A stretch of DNA of 64,000 nucleotides from Meghimatium bilineatum (taxonomy: Eukaryota; Mollusca; Gastropoda; Stylommatophora; Philomycidae). Under the pieces are notes generated by a model. The model ran no database searches, had not been told where the DNA came from, and was given only the letters and a program-made list of their open reading frames with translations. The stretch spans positions 1,200,501-1,264,500 of the forward strand of contig CM067317.1 in NCBI GenBank assembly GCA_034231615.1, read 5' to 3'. Positions 49,101-56,595 of the stretch are shown here, piece by piece. The position numbers were made by a program, and so were the translations under genes. The first letter of the stretch is position 1, and the number at the start of each line of letters is the position of its first letter.

Positions 49101-50098
49101 GAACATCGGTTAAATAAATAAACCTGTATCAAAGAGATAGCGACTTTTGAATTAAAGAGCTACGAGAGTTCTGCGAATACCAAGGACAGAAAGGAAGTCG
49201 AACCAAGAGATGCTAAACAAAATCAACGTCCAAGAACACTGGCTGATAAACACTATATTGAGGGAAGTTGAGGGTTTTTTTTTTTTTTACCATGAAAAGA
49301 GACATAATGGTATGGAACAAGTATTGCTGAAGGGAGCAGAGGCAAAGGTCGTCCAAGACGTTGGACAAGAGATATCCAAGAATTCATGCTTATGTCGCTG
49401 AAGGAGGCAGGACAACTGGCCCACAGCCAAGGAGATTTCAAGAGATTCATATGGAAGACAACATTCTGGAAAGAATATATCACTTAACAATATGAGTGTA
49501 TATTTTTACGCATTTCACAAAACAGTGAATGTCCATAGCCACACTGCTATTAGCTTAACCTGCTTATCAGCATTGCTTGCACTGTAAACTGACCCATTTC
49601 ACCAATCTAAATGATATCAATGGTCAACATTGCTTGATAATTTGTCATATAAAATATACATGTGATACATTTAGCCATATGCAAGCTAATCAGATAGAGA
49701 GCTTTCAGAATGAGGTCATATATCTCATCCTAGATATTTGCAAAAGCAAACAGTGAGTTTCTGCCTCAACAGTTTTTTTCGTTTTTTTCCTTCCACCCTC
49801 GACTGTTCCTTGCAAAATAATTTTAGATGAATTCTATAGACATGTTAATCTCTGATGTTTCTCTGTACCAGGTGCAGGTATTTTGTCTATGGCCAACAGT
49901 GGTCCTAACACAAATGGCAGTCAGTTTTTCATAACTCTGGCTCCAACTCAGTGGCTGGATGGCAAGCATACAATATTTGGACGAGTGTGTTCTGGCATGA
50001 TTGTGGTACAGCGAATCGGCATGGTTGAGACAGATGATACAGATAGACCTATAGACCCTGTGAAAGTTCTCAAAGCTTACATTTCACCAACATCTTGA
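28046..50098 (+). CDS. PPIL1: PPIL1, peptidyl-prolyl isomerase-like 1 (spliceosomal cyclophilin), complete
   Basis: Four coding exons: 28046-28122, 41660-41814, 46815-46883 and 49872-50098 (77, 155, 69 and 227 nt; 175 residues plus TGA). All junctions are GT-AG and phase-consistent. The family catalyses cis-trans prolyl isomerisation and sits in the activated and catalytic spliceosome. Nearly the whole protein is the single cyclophilin domain. Catalytic and ligand residues are intact: FHR with Arg62, FMIQ (67-70), SQFF (117-120) and TQWLDGKH with Trp128. The N-terminal [14 protein letters not shown] is characteristic of PPIL1 and the length is close to the usual 166. Intron 1 is 13.5 kb and full of transposons. 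Identification is secure. Confidence 0.95.
28194..28910. mobile_element. Terminal-inverted-repeat element copy 3, one end plus subrepeats
   Basis: Starts GGTACTTGGACA and runs as the inverse of the right end of 24432-26089 (for example ATGATACCTCAACCAAGTCT). Three tandem copies of the internal subrepeat follow, at about 28440-28590, 28610-28750 and 28780-28910, each with AAGAC(A/T)(A/T)GACGCATCT-like and ATGGCAGCT(A/T)ATTAGCAT motifs. The second terminal repeat was not found. Confidence 0.65.
28911..29755. other. PPIL1 intron 1, no recognised feature
   Basis: AT-rich. The longest frame (29523-29170, minus strand, hydrophobic) has no family resemblance and looks like chance. Confidence 0.4.
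29756..30310. repeat. Direct duplication of a roughly 170-bp block
   Basis: The stretch from CACTGCCATTTTAAGTCCAA through TTTGAGCCGTAAACAGATTG to AACTGATGCATGTCTTGATT occurs at about 29775-29930 and 30155-30305. GTCCTGAAAAGGACTA-like boxes also repeat at 29755, 29840, 29985 and 30125. Possibly the UTR of an unknown element. Confidence 0.7.
30311..31505. other. PPIL1 intron 1, possible Penelope-like UTR
   Basis: Holds a run of about 15 C at 30707 and, near 30868, CCTGATGAAGACATG followed by GAATGAAACACC. That order of CTGATGA and GAAAC resembles a hammerhead core, but helix pairing is weak by eye. No reverse transcriptase was seen. Confidence 0.3.
33185..33423 (-). other. Open frame of unknown nature within the transposase-like region
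   Basis: Minus-strand frame with [20 protein letters not shown] and a helical stretch, ending in a short AT-rich repeat (TGATTGAATTTACAACTTGA, three copies at 33197-33275). It may be another exon of the transposase-like gene. Not recognised. Confidence 0.35.
33420..33535 (-). pseudogene. Family A non-LTR 3' scrap
   Basis: GGCGATCATGGCTCTTCACA and GTCGTTGTTGTTTC-like sequence match 2638-2710 (plus strand). Only the last about 110 bp. Confidence 0.55.
33766..33915 (+). mobile_element. SINE-like repeat, variant 1, with 11-bp TSD
   Basis: 150 bp from CGCCGAAGACGGATGTGTCG to GAACGCAGAAGAAGAAG. It is bounded by a perfect direct repeat AGTTCATTCAC at 33755-33765 and 33916-33926. This copy defines the ends of the family. 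Its head shows no obvious tRNA A/B boxes by eye. Confidence 0.85.
35301..39348 (-). mobile_element. Full-length 4.05 kb non-LTR retrotransposon (EN-RT-RNase H), I-like
   Basis: Bounded by a perfect 12-bp target-site duplication GAAGACCAACAT (35289-35300 and 39349-39360) with a GAA-repeat 3' tail at 35301-35318. Sense is minus: a roughly 168-nt leader, one long coding region 39180-35336, a short 3' UTR and the tail. Removing it rejoins the reading frame of the surrounding transposase-like gene. Other leader fragments in this window (57588, 44262, 45483) start at the same base region, so 39348 is the true 5' end and the element has no separate ORF1. The EN-RT-RNase H order and C-terminal finger place it with I-like groups; the exact clade is uncertain. 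Confidence 0.9.
35336..39180 (-). pseudogene. Retrotransposon polyprotein: endonuclease, reverse transcriptase, RNase H
   Basis: Starts at ATG 39180, about 1281 codons. Endonuclease of the APE type: WNAEG (74-78), ETHL (108-111), GNFN (199-202), SDHRP. The catalytic Asp of the usual GDFN is Asn here. [57 protein letters not shown] and YADD (735-738). RNase [47 protein letters not shown]-terminal finger [17 protein letters not shown]. Breaks: in-frame stops TGA 37246-37248 and TAA 37231-37233, a frameshift near 36705 and another near 36445. So this copy is dead but recent. Confidence 0.9.
39896..40590 (-). mobile_element. 5'-truncated second copy of the 4.05 kb retrotransposon family
   Basis: Closely matches 35311-36050: the 3' UTR, tail and most of the RNase H domain, with an internal deletion of about 75 bp near 40022 and a small one near 40435. 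[14 protein letters not shown] is still readable. Its 5' truncation point falls exactly where the 48-bp minisatellite starts. Confidence 0.88.
40589..41040. repeat. 48-bp minisatellite, 9 copies
   Basis: Copies start every 48 bp from 40589 to 41021 and contain AGTCTCATTTCACGCCATG and CAGAACTTGATATCC. The period is a multiple of three, so a 16-residue repeat reads open; it is not a gene. Confidence 0.95.
41081..41360. repeat. 81-bp tandem repeat, 3 copies plus partial
   Basis: Copies start at 41081, 41162, 41243 and 41324 and contain ACTGACAGACACCCATGACA and ACTCACAGTCTTCCAAACAC. Confidence 0.93.
41545..41612. repeat. About 33-bp tandem duplication upstream of PPIL1 exon 2
   Basis: AACCCCACACACACACACTA followed by CTCGGATAATAAAA occurs twice. 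It ends about 48 bp from the exon 2 acceptor. Confidence 0.8.
41660..41814 (+). CDS. PPIL1: PPIL1 coding exon 2
   Basis: Follows a CAATTCTAG acceptor and ends before GTGAGT. Encodes [20 protein letters not shown] and then the [20 protein letters not shown] core with the catalytic arginine. The first base completes Thr26. Confidence 0.95.
41838..42131 (-). pseudogene. Family A non-LTR RT C-terminus
   Basis: Minus-strand [40 protein letters not shown] and [14 protein letters not shown]. Truncated at the 5' side, where its last segment has been amplified into the minisatellite at 42090-42366. Confidence 0.82.
42090..42366. repeat. 30-bp minisatellite grown from a retrotransposon fragment
   Basis: About nine units with TTTCTTCATATTAAGTG and TTGTTGGGACC (some TTTTTTAGAACC). 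The first unit is the coding end (MKKEL) of the family A fragment at 41838-42131. Confidence 0.92.
42765..43212 (-). pseudogene. Tc1-like transposase, decayed
   Basis: Minus strand: [20 protein letters not shown] followed by [12 protein letters not shown] is a typical Tc1 N-terminal helix-turn-helix. After a frameshift, [20 protein letters not shown] continues into the family pattern [16 protein letters not shown], then NWMHNAGF, a stop and [10 protein letters not shown]. The DDE catalytic half is not present, so the element is truncated. Terminal repeats were not found. Confidence 0.8.
43812..43968 (-). mobile_element. SINE-like repeat, variant 1
   Basis: Reverse orientation: TTCTTCTTCAGCGTTCATTT, CAACAGGATGTAGTCCAGAG, then CCAATGGCCCAACACATCCA. 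Ends align with 33766-33915. Confidence 0.8.
44105..44262 (-). mobile_element. 5' leader fragment of the 4.05 kb retrotransposon family
   Basis: Matches 39182-39348: GCTTGGCCAGTACTGTG-like, CCAACCAGTCTTAATTTCCA, CTTAGCCCCATCTCCGCATC and ending GGCCTAAATGGGG. Only the leader is present, without the coding region. Confidence 0.7.
44268..44425. repeat. 63-bp tandem repeat, 2.5 copies
   Basis: Copies start at 44268, 44331 and 44394 with AGCAGTGTTGATGAGACTGA. The unit includes a piece of the retrotransposon leader (CTCTGCATCAAGGACCTG), so it arose from the 5' end of the fragment just before it. Confidence 0.9.
44920..45082 (-). pseudogene. Inverted RT segment of the 4.05 kb family
   Basis: On the minus strand corresponds to about 37575-37730 of the full copy ([19 protein letters not shown] region). 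It joins head-on to a forward segment at 45095. Confidence 0.75.
45095..45411 (+). pseudogene. Forward RT segment of the 4.05 kb family
   Basis: Plus-strand [46 protein letters not shown] and [20 protein letters not shown]. Corresponds to about 37545-37250 of the full copy, directly after the piece inverted at 44920-45082. Confidence 0.85.
45417..45485 (-). mobile_element. Second 5' leader fragment of the 4.05 kb family
   Basis: GGCCAGTCTTAATTTTCAG, CCCCATCTCCGCTGCATGGA and GGTCTTGGTGGGG match the first 75 bases of the full element on the minus strand. Confidence 0.65.
45590..45855 (+). mobile_element. SINE-like repeat, variant 2, flanked by a 43-bp direct repeat
   Basis: GGGCCCGAAAGGGGAGCAAA, GGGTCAGTGACCCAAAGCCA, TCGGATGTGTCAGGC and GGACTACATCCTGCTAATC, ending AGAAGAAGAT. 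GATATATGGATACCTAGTGC followed by TGGTTGGTGCG occurs on both sides (45531 and 45851). Confidence 0.6.
46262..46413. repeat. TTTCTATTTCATGAATT minisatellite (28-29 bp), left block
   Basis: About five units with TTTCATGAATT and GTATGGT(C/G)TACTTTCTA. Interrupted at about 46413 and resumed at 46734. Confidence 0.9.
46414..46733 (+). pseudogene. Non-LTR retrotransposon 3' end inside a minisatellite (family C)
   Basis: [39 protein letters not shown], then after a [21 protein letters not shown] and a TAAC tail. CTTTCTATTT flanks both ends, but that is also the host repeat unit. Family C also occurs at 63450-63793. Confidence 0.82.
46734..46809. repeat. TTTCTATTTCATGAATT minisatellite, right block
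   Basis: Two to three more units, running almost to the PPIL1 exon 3 acceptor. Confidence 0.88.
46815..46883 (+). CDS. PPIL1: PPIL1 coding exon 3
   Basis: 69 nt encoding [19 protein letters not shown] and KHT, between a CTTGGCAG acceptor and a GTACTA donor. The TTCTATTTCATGAATT minisatellite runs up to within about 10 bp of the acceptor. Confidence 0.95.
47245..47310. repeat. 33-bp tandem duplication
   Basis: GCAGCAGCCATGAAATACAG plus TTTGTTGATATG, twice in a row. Confidence 0.9.
47320..48020. other. PPIL1 intron 3, no feature recognised
   Basis: AT-rich. Short frames only. Confidence 0.4.
48035..48115 (-). mobile_element. SINE-like repeat, variant 1, partial
   Basis: AGTATGACGTATCCCAGAGA, TCCATTTTATTTGTGGCAAT and GGCCTGACACATCCGACGG. 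Only the head half, lacking the GAA tail. Confidence 0.65.
48190..48300. repeat. 57-bp tandem duplication
   Basis: GTTGCGTCTGTGGGTCTCAC and ATTAGA(T/C)AAACCACCCATG occur twice in succession. Confidence 0.9.
48310..49120. other. PPIL1 intron 3, no feature recognised
   Basis: Several short frames of 60-90 codons overlap on both strands without any family resemblance; read as chance. Confidence 0.4.
49130..49492 (+). pseudogene. Non-LTR retrotransposon RT C-terminus (family D)
   Basis: [20 protein letters not shown], then [12 protein letters not shown], a 12-T run, [16 protein letters not shown] and, shifted, [20 protein letters not shown] and [13 protein letters not shown]. All are typical of the region after the RT domain. 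Two or more frameshifts. Confidence 0.8.
49872..50098 (+). CDS. PPIL1: PPIL1 coding exon 4 (terminal)
   Basis: Follows a CTGTACCAG acceptor and encodes [20 protein letters not shown] through [11 protein letters not shown] with TGA at 50096-50098. The exact C-terminus and the 3' UTR that follows are typical for the gene. Confidence 0.95.
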
Positions 50099-50794
50099 TA
50101 TCATTCCTTTCACATTTTGATATTCCACTTGACATCATCATTATTAGTTTTATCACATTGATATCATCATTAAACTGGTGCTGCTGGTGTTCAACATTGA
50201 TATTCTGTTTCAATTGTTATTTTAATTATCTTCACAAATACAAGCAAACATTATTTGTGTTTGTTCTCGTTGTCTTCTTTATAAAGTGGATTGTTTTTTT
50301 TCTTGAGATCCCTGGGGATTACGGCTTAAAGCTACAGAGTTACGTGCTATGAGTGGTACTCTTGGCAAACACTTTGCTGAGAGAGGGATGGAGTAGTAAC
50401 CTGAGTACAATGAAGTCAGTCATCTATGCTTTTTGAGCCTCATTTTGTGTGTGTGTTTACACATAAACGTTACTACCATTGTGTTGACGGCATCCTGTGT
50501 TGTGGTGACAGCATCTTGTATTGTGTTGATGACATCTTGTGTTGTCTTGACAGCATCTTGTGTTGTGTTGATGGCATGTTGTGTTGACAGCATCCTGTGT
50601 TGTGTTGACGGCATCTTGTGTTGTGGTGACAGCATATTGTGTTGTGTTGATGGCATCTTGTGTTGTGGTGACAGCATATTGTGTTGTGTTGATGACATCG
50701 TCTGCTGTGTTGACAGCATCCACTTCAATGGCACGGGCCATCGTGGCGTCCATTATATTCATGTTACGGCCATTAAGTTGTGAATGCAAATAAA
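50099..50794 (+). other. PPIL1: Probable PPIL1 3' UTR
   Basis: The first AATAAA after the stop is at 50789-50794. If it is the polyadenylation signal, the 3' UTR is about 0.7 kb and contains the 21-bp array at 50477-50722. No earlier canonical signal was seen. Confidence 0.5.
50477..50722. repeat. 21-bp minisatellite, about 12 copies
   Basis: Units of the form TGTTGTGTTGA(C/T)(A/G)GCATC, with GTGGTGACAG and CTTGACAG variants. Read open on both strands because 21 is a multiple of three. Confidence 0.92.
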
Positions 50795-51094
50795 GTAAAT
50801 AGGAGTTAAGTTATGCTTCTCTGACGACCGGACCTGACTTGTGCTTCAGAACCGCTACATTTACCAATATGGCACTCTTAAACCCTACGCCATCAGTGAG
50901 CGCCTGTCTCAGGTATGATTCTAGTTGTTCCATAACTTATGTTTGTTGAGTGTCACATGAAAGTAGTAATTTTTTTACTATTCCTTGTCCAGTGTCGTTT
51001 CACCTTCTGGTCAATCTACAGTACGCATGAGCTTGTGATACGTCTATAATTCTTACTGTCTATTCTCTGTTGTATGTTTCGATTTTGTTTTAAT

Positions 51095-51180
51095 TTTTGT
51101 CTTGATAAAGGCCTTTTAATGGAAACGTCAATGTGTGTGTGTCTTGGGTGGTTAGCAAAACTTCATTACCCTGTTCCTGG
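51095..51180 (+). mobile_element. Possible Penelope-like element end, copy 3
   Basis: CTTGATAAAGGCCTTTTAAT followed by GGAAACGTCAATGTG and TTAGCAAAACTTCATTACCC. Best preserved of the three similar sites. Confidence 0.45.
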
Positions 51181-51239
51181 ATTTTCCTGTCAAAAAATTA
51201 AACAAGCGTACAAGTGATTATACTACTTTTCTATATGTG

Positions 51240-51835
51240 TACAAGTATGTACTCGCTTCTATATCTGGTGACATTATTTCCAATGTACAGTCTTCTTTGT
51301 GCATCTTGTCAAGAGTCTGTGCCGTGCTATGATGCAGAACCAATCAAAATATATTGTCGGGGGCAGCATTTCGAAGATTTGCATCATACTGAAAAACTAC
51401 CGCAAACATATACATGTATATGGCCCTGCCAGTACTCCATTCTGATGCAAATGCACTTAACAAGTTTCTTCCCAATCGCCAAGGAATTCACAGGAAGGAT
51501 TGGAAGAGTTCAACAGGTTCCAATTATTAAAGCCAGTTCTTCAGTGTTTTACTCGGATTTCCAAGGCAACGATATTGTTTTTGACCAGTATAAGTACTCC
51601 TCCGTTGTGCCTCTTTAACTATCATTACGAAATGTTTAGTATCCTCGGATGTTGAATCTATTGTTTGTGAGATGTGTTTCCTGTATATATGCTACATCAA
51701 TTTCCTCTTAGTGTAATCGGTTTCCAAGTGCGGTTTTTTTAATTTTTATTGTAGACACCTGCATTCCACTGCAATATTTTCAAGCGCTTATTCGTCTTTG
51801 GAGTCTGCATCATGATCTTTATGTGTATTTTTTTA
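51240..51835 (-). pseudogene. Non-LTR retrotransposon endonuclease domain, N-terminal half
   Basis: Minus-strand NKRLKILQWNAG near 51800, then EEIDVAYIQETHLTNNRFNI near 51700, and RGGVLILVKNNIVALEIRV near 51600: the first three motifs of an APE-type endonuclease, in order, with frameshifts between. It resembles the endonuclease at 39180-38300 but is divergent. Sequence upstream to about 52270 may be its 5' region or ORF1; unclear. Confidence 0.75.
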
Positions 51836-52324
51836 ACCAGTAGTTATTTTCCTCTGATCTCTTTTCCTTGCTCCACAAATTGATACAGAGGTACCACTAG
51901 TCGAAGAGGGTGGGCTCCTTCGAGCCTGACACTTTATCCGCATGATGGGATTCCACAGATGACGCACCAAAACCAATCGTCTGCAACCTTTTATTTGACA
52001 TATGACGTCATTGCGCTGCACTTTGGTTTTCAGCCTTGGCAGTCATGCCCTGGCTGGACTATTTTGTACCTTTCGGTCCAGTGTCTCCATATTCCAGTTT
52101 ACTTTTTGGTCAGGATATGTTTCCCTAACCTTATCCATCCAAAGATGGTCCACGGGGCAGTGGAGGTTTCATTTTGAAGTTTTCCTTCTAGACAGCTTGT
52201 CTGCCAGGGTTAACGAGCACCATCTGCCCGGGGTTTTGAAGTCGGAGTTCCCCTCTCCTAGGATAATATTTTTGTTGTTACCAGGGATTTATTACCCTTC
52301 CTCTGTGGTTTATATTGTGTGATC

Positions 52325-52983
52325 TAAGTCACCTCTCACTCAAGGATGATGATTTAAGACACCTCTCACTCAAGGATGATGATTTAAGACACCTCTCACT
52401 CAAGGATGATGATTTAAGACACCTCTCACTCAAGGATGATGATTTAGACACCTCTCACTCAAGGATGATGATTTAAGACACCTCTCACTCAAGGATGATG
52501 ATTTAAGACACCTCAGACTCAAGGATGATGATTTAAGACACCTCTCACTCAAGGATGATGATTTAAGACACCTCTCACTCAAGGATGATGATTTAGACAC
52601 CTCAGACTCAAGGATGATGATTTAAGACACCTCTCACTCAAGGATGATGATTTAAGACACCTCTCACTCAAGGATGATGATTTAAGACACCTCTCACTCA
52701 AGGATGATGATTTAAGACACCTCTCACTCAAGGATGATGATTTAAGACACCTCTCACTCAAGGATGATGATTTAAGACACCTCTCACTCAAGGATGATGA
52801 TTTAAGACACCTCTCACTCAAGGATGATGATTTAAGACACCTCTCACTCAAGGATGATGATTTAAGACACCTCTCACTCAAGGATGATGATTTAAGACAC
52901 CTCTCACTCAAGGATGATGATTTAAGACACCTCTCACTCAAGGATGATGATTTAAGACACCTCTCACTCAAGGATGATGATTA
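52325..52983. repeat. 30-bp minisatellite, about 22 copies
   Basis: Units contain AAGACACCTCTCACTCAAGG and ATGATGATTT. Two units are 29 bp and two read CTCAGACTC. The minus strand is open as a 10-residue repeat. Confidence 0.95.
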
Positions 52984-53083
52984 AGAGTAGTCTTCTCTGT
53001 TGTTTCAATATCCATAATTCCCCCTTGCCCTAACCAACCCTCTAACCCTACCTAAACTCTATCCCTCCCTAGGCACAGACAGC

Positions 53084-54075
53084 ATGGGCCTCTTTTCTTT
53101 AGCATTTGATGCGTTCGGCATCACCATCAGCACCACGAAGACATTAGTAATGTATCAACCATTGCCGGGTGTCCCCTGCACAGAACCAGTGATCAAAGTA
53201 AAGGGACAAAAACTGAATACTGCCAATAAGTTTGTAGATCTCAGCAATCTTATTTTATGTCCGAATTGTCCAATGATATTTACAGCTCGAATAGGGCTCA
53301 GTAGCCATCTACCAACCATTATGCATGGTCATAATTCTGATTTTTCAAAGGTGGATGTAAAAAAATGGTCGTCATCACTTGTGATGGACGAATGAACAAA
53401 CATAAAAAGAACATATCTCAGCAACACCCTATCGCAAACTACGACGATTGACGAGGATGTTGCCCTGCGTATTATTCGGGAGCATTGGTAAAAACGTCTG
53501 GATCAGGCGTGGTCTCAGATTTAATGCTAAGTTGGACGTGTACCGCGTAGTGGTTCTACCAGCACTGCTTTATGCTGTGTCATCCTGGTCTGTCCATGCG
53601 TGACACGCTCGACAGCTTAACTCTTTCCACCTTCGGTGCCTAAGAAACTTCATAGGAGTACGTTGGCAGGATCGAGTACCAGATACGGAAATTCTTCAGA
53701 AGTCCCGTGTGCAAAGAATCCATGCCCTGCTGACTAGGTCCCAGCTCCGCTGGACTGGCCACATCGTCCGTAACAAGTGCCTTCCAAAGAGAAGAGATTA
53801 TTCTATTGGAAGCTGTGCTATGGTAAACATTCAAGCGGAGGGCATAAAAAGACTTCAATGATCACCTAAAAAAAAAACTCCCCCAAGCACTGCAGTTGAT
53901 CCTAGAAGAATACATCCCTTCATCGCTCAGCTTGTCACACCCAGATCACTGCGGGGAATTTACAAGTGACGGAAAGGGAAGGACAAATACGAAAACTCGC
54001 CGATCCGAAACCCTCCACACTCCTGCATGCACTGCAATAGAACTTTCCTGACACGAATAGGACTCAAACCAAATT
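53084..54075 (+). pseudogene. Non-LTR retrotransposon RT C-terminal half with a nested insertion
   Basis: FDAFGITISTTKTLVMYQP and KGQKLNTANKFVDLSN, then a 167-bp foreign insert (53248-53414), then TLSQTTTIDEDVALRIIRE, KLDVYRVVVLPALLYAVSSW, HLRCLRNFIGVRWQDRVPDT and ALLTRSQLRWTGHIVRNKCL. It ends with a finger-like CMHCNRTFLTRIGLKP. Typical RTE-like layout. Multiple frameshifts. Confidence 0.85.
53248..53414 (+). mobile_element. Truncated 3' end of a related retrotransposon, 10-bp TSD
   Basis: Encodes LILCPNCPMIFTARIGLSSH and VDVKKWSSSLVMDE, the finger-containing C-terminus of the same kind of element as its host. A perfect ATCTCAGCAA repeat flanks it (53238-53247 and 53415-53424), and host homology resumes exactly there. 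Confidence 0.85.
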
Positions 54076-54384
54076 AGACAATCACAAATGTGTTGTTTTT
54101 TCTACTTGTTCATCACTATTATGTCATGTTCATCTTCACTTGCGGAGGAGGAACAGCTTCAACACACGGTTATTAATTATAATACGAGATAATAATCAAT
54201 AATTACTGTCTATTACGGGTTAAATATAATGAAGTTCTTGTTTTATGAGTAAATGATTTTTATTGTTTAGTGTCCTCCGTCCAGGTAAAAGTAGCATGTC
54301 TGATCAGTGTTGCCACAGCTGGTTTTCAGTAGATCTGGGGGTTTTGGCGTCGTATGAGGTGCTGAGGTCAAAGCACTAATCTGC

Positions 54385-55072
54385 GAGAATACCGATGACA
54401 TAGAAGTTGTGATTTACACGGACGAGTCGGTCATCCGTCACCACCGATGTGCATGGGCCTTTACTGCCAGATCAAAAGGAAGAACAGTACACGAAGCCAG
54501 TGGTGCCTTTACCTCAACAGCAAGCAGCCTAACAATGGAAGTATTGCTGTAACGTTGGCACTTGACTGCATGGAATCGGCAGTCTATTCTCATGCTTGCA
54601 TACTAAGTGACACCCTTAATATGATTCAGAAAGTCAAAACAGGTGATATGCGTAGAGACATTAGAGATAGATAAAATGCGGGCATCACTATCTATCGAAA
54701 ACATCACGCTTATCTTTATCCATGGACACGCGGGCGTGGTGGGAAACGAATGGGCCGACTAATTAGCTAACTTCGCCACCACAACAGATGGTCAGCCTAT
54801 GGACCGAGCAGACATACAAATTACTCTTCATGAGTTTCACGATCAGAGGATTTTGAGATGAATGAATATTGAGAATGCGGGGATCGGGAGTGAGGATGGG
54901 CGTGGTTCATAGACAACCTCGGACAAAGATTTCAAAAAGAGCAGTGAATCAACATAGAACCGGGACCATCAGTCGCTATACCCTGAGAGATTTACTGAAG
55001 CGGAGATGTGAGCACCTATGGACGTGTCCGGTGTGCGAAGAGGATAATCACCAATACCTAATGCGGTACTAG
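54385..55072 (+). pseudogene. Family B non-LTR RNase H and 3' end
   Basis: VVIYTDESVIRHHRCAWAF, TSTASSLTMEVLL, then after stops and shifts ITLIFIHGHAGVVGNEWAD and VNQHRTGTISRYTLRDLLKR with LWTCPVC. This is the longest family B copy besides 3420-4297; stops interrupt it throughout. Confidence 0.82.
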
Positions 55073-55074
55073 TG

Positions 55075-55445
55075 TTATTTTTGGCAAAATTTGCTTCAAT
55101 CTTGGAGGTTCTTTTTTCATAAAATCATAAGAATTAAAAAATTAATAAACCCAAATCCTCCCTATTTCTTAAACAGGCCACCAAAAACACACGAAGACGA
55201 AGTAACTGGGCACGAAAGTAGGTGAATGACTTATACAAAAATCAAGTTTTCGACCAAATAAATAAAAAAACTACTCTGGAGTATTCTAGAAAGTATTCTA
55301 CTGAAAATGTTAACTCACATCAATTATTTTGAAATACAAATCTTTCCCGATGGAAACCAAAAGGCAAATCATAATTTCAATCTTCAAACCAACATTGAGT
55401 TATCAATGTCAGATATTGGTACTAACTAAAGAATAAGAGAGAAAG
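55075..55445. other. No feature recognised
   Basis: AT-rich spacer between retrotransposon fragments. Confidence 0.4.
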
Positions 55446-55449
55446 ATAG

Positions 55450-55751
55450 CACGCGTGAAATGAGATGTCAAAGAAAAATAGCAAGCATAACAAGAAGAGA
55501 TCATGTGAGCAATGAAGAGATTACAAGAACTGTTGGATCAAACATATTGAAAAACAGAGACTGAAATGGTTCGGCCGCTTAATGAGAATAAACTCTTATT
55601 AGCCAGCGGTAAGAGCATACAACATGAAAATGGAAACAGCAAGATCCAGAGGAAGACCAAGAAGAAGGTGGATTGAAGGAGTTACCAACATTCTGAGACG
55701 TTACAATATTATTGCATATCATGTTCATGAATCTATACGAGAAGATTAGCC
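55450..55751 (+). pseudogene. Non-LTR retrotransposon RT C-terminus (family E)
   Basis: CQRKIASITRRDHVSNEEIT, LKWFGRLMRINSY, a stop, PAVRAYNMKMETARSRGRPR and RRWIEGVTNILRRYNI. The typical WFGRLMR...RGRPRRRW ending. Confidence 0.8.
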
Positions 55752-55756
55752 ACCTA

Positions 55757-56090
55757 CATGAATTCAGCCGTTAATATGAGGTCCTCATCTGATGATCCAT
55801 CTGTAAAGACAAGGATTTACTGTGAGCTGGGATATTGGGTGTCTAGGTGATCAAGTGTTTTTGCCTTGAGAGCAGTAAGGGTTTCCATAGTTTTACTCTC
55901 AGTGCCTGGGGTTGTAAGTTTTGCATTATATATGGGTGAGGTGTTTGCAATGATGTAGTATGCTTATTGCTGTTCCCATTCATTTGGATTGTTGCCTGTT
56001 ACTTCTTCATTGGCTTTCATAAGTTGTTTTTTATAGTTGATTGAAACTTGGTTTCAATCCTTTGTCATCCTGGTCGTCATTCAATCCCGC
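55757..56090 (-). pseudogene. Non-LTR scrap reaching the start of an RNase H domain
   Basis: Minus-strand ANTSPIYNAKLTTPGTESKT, ETLTALKAKTLDHLDTQYP and LVFTDGSSDEDLILTAEF. Oriented toward the family E fragment. Confidence 0.65.
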
Positions 56091-56206
56091 GACGCCTTAC
56101 AGTAAAAGCAGAGAATAGACAATAGATAGATAGATATACTTTTTATACTTAGGCATAAGAACTACTGATCTGGCCTTATTTCTAGGTATGTTTATTATGT
56201 ATGTTA

Positions 56207-56252
56207 ATTATCCTCTTCGCACACCGGACATGGTTGCTCAGACCTAGTTATC
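56207..56252 (-). pseudogene. Family B non-LTR terminal scrap
   Basis: SEQPCPVCEEDN on the minus strand, matching the CPVCEEDN end at 55040. Next to it is a run of nine G. Confidence 0.5.
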
Positions 56253-56539
56253 TGGGGGGGGGGTTATAGGGTGATATGTGGTTATTTTCAAAATGCCAGC
56301 GGTAACACTGCGTCTGACCTGCCATTTTAAAAATAGATTGTGTCCAATCAATGGCTCGACCTAACCGGGATATATTTTCTGTATTATGTCACGGAGCAGA
56401 GGGGAGGTTGTGGTTGATTTAGAAGCTAGGGAAATATATTTAGCACACCTTTCCTCTGACAGGACGTACGATGTACCGGGATATTTCTCCAGGCTTCATC
56501 TCCAGCAAGTTGTTTCACGAATCTAGCAGACGTGTAAAG

Positions 56540-56595
56540 ATGGAGTCACTTGTGTCCAAGTACATCACTATTGCTAGTGTTGTCGCGGCGTATTG
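56540..56595 (+). CDS. SLC35C1: SLC35C1 coding exon 1
   Basis: MESLVSKYITIASVVAAY plus two bases of Trp, ending before a GTGAGG donor. The ATG at 56540 is preceded by an in-frame stop (TAA at 56534). It is short but is confirmed by the in-phase YWVISISMVF join to exon 2. Confidence 0.85.

Noticed and set aside
52579..52971. Minus-strand SERCLKSSSL repeat protein
   Set aside because: Perfect 30-bp array; no flanking coding sequence.
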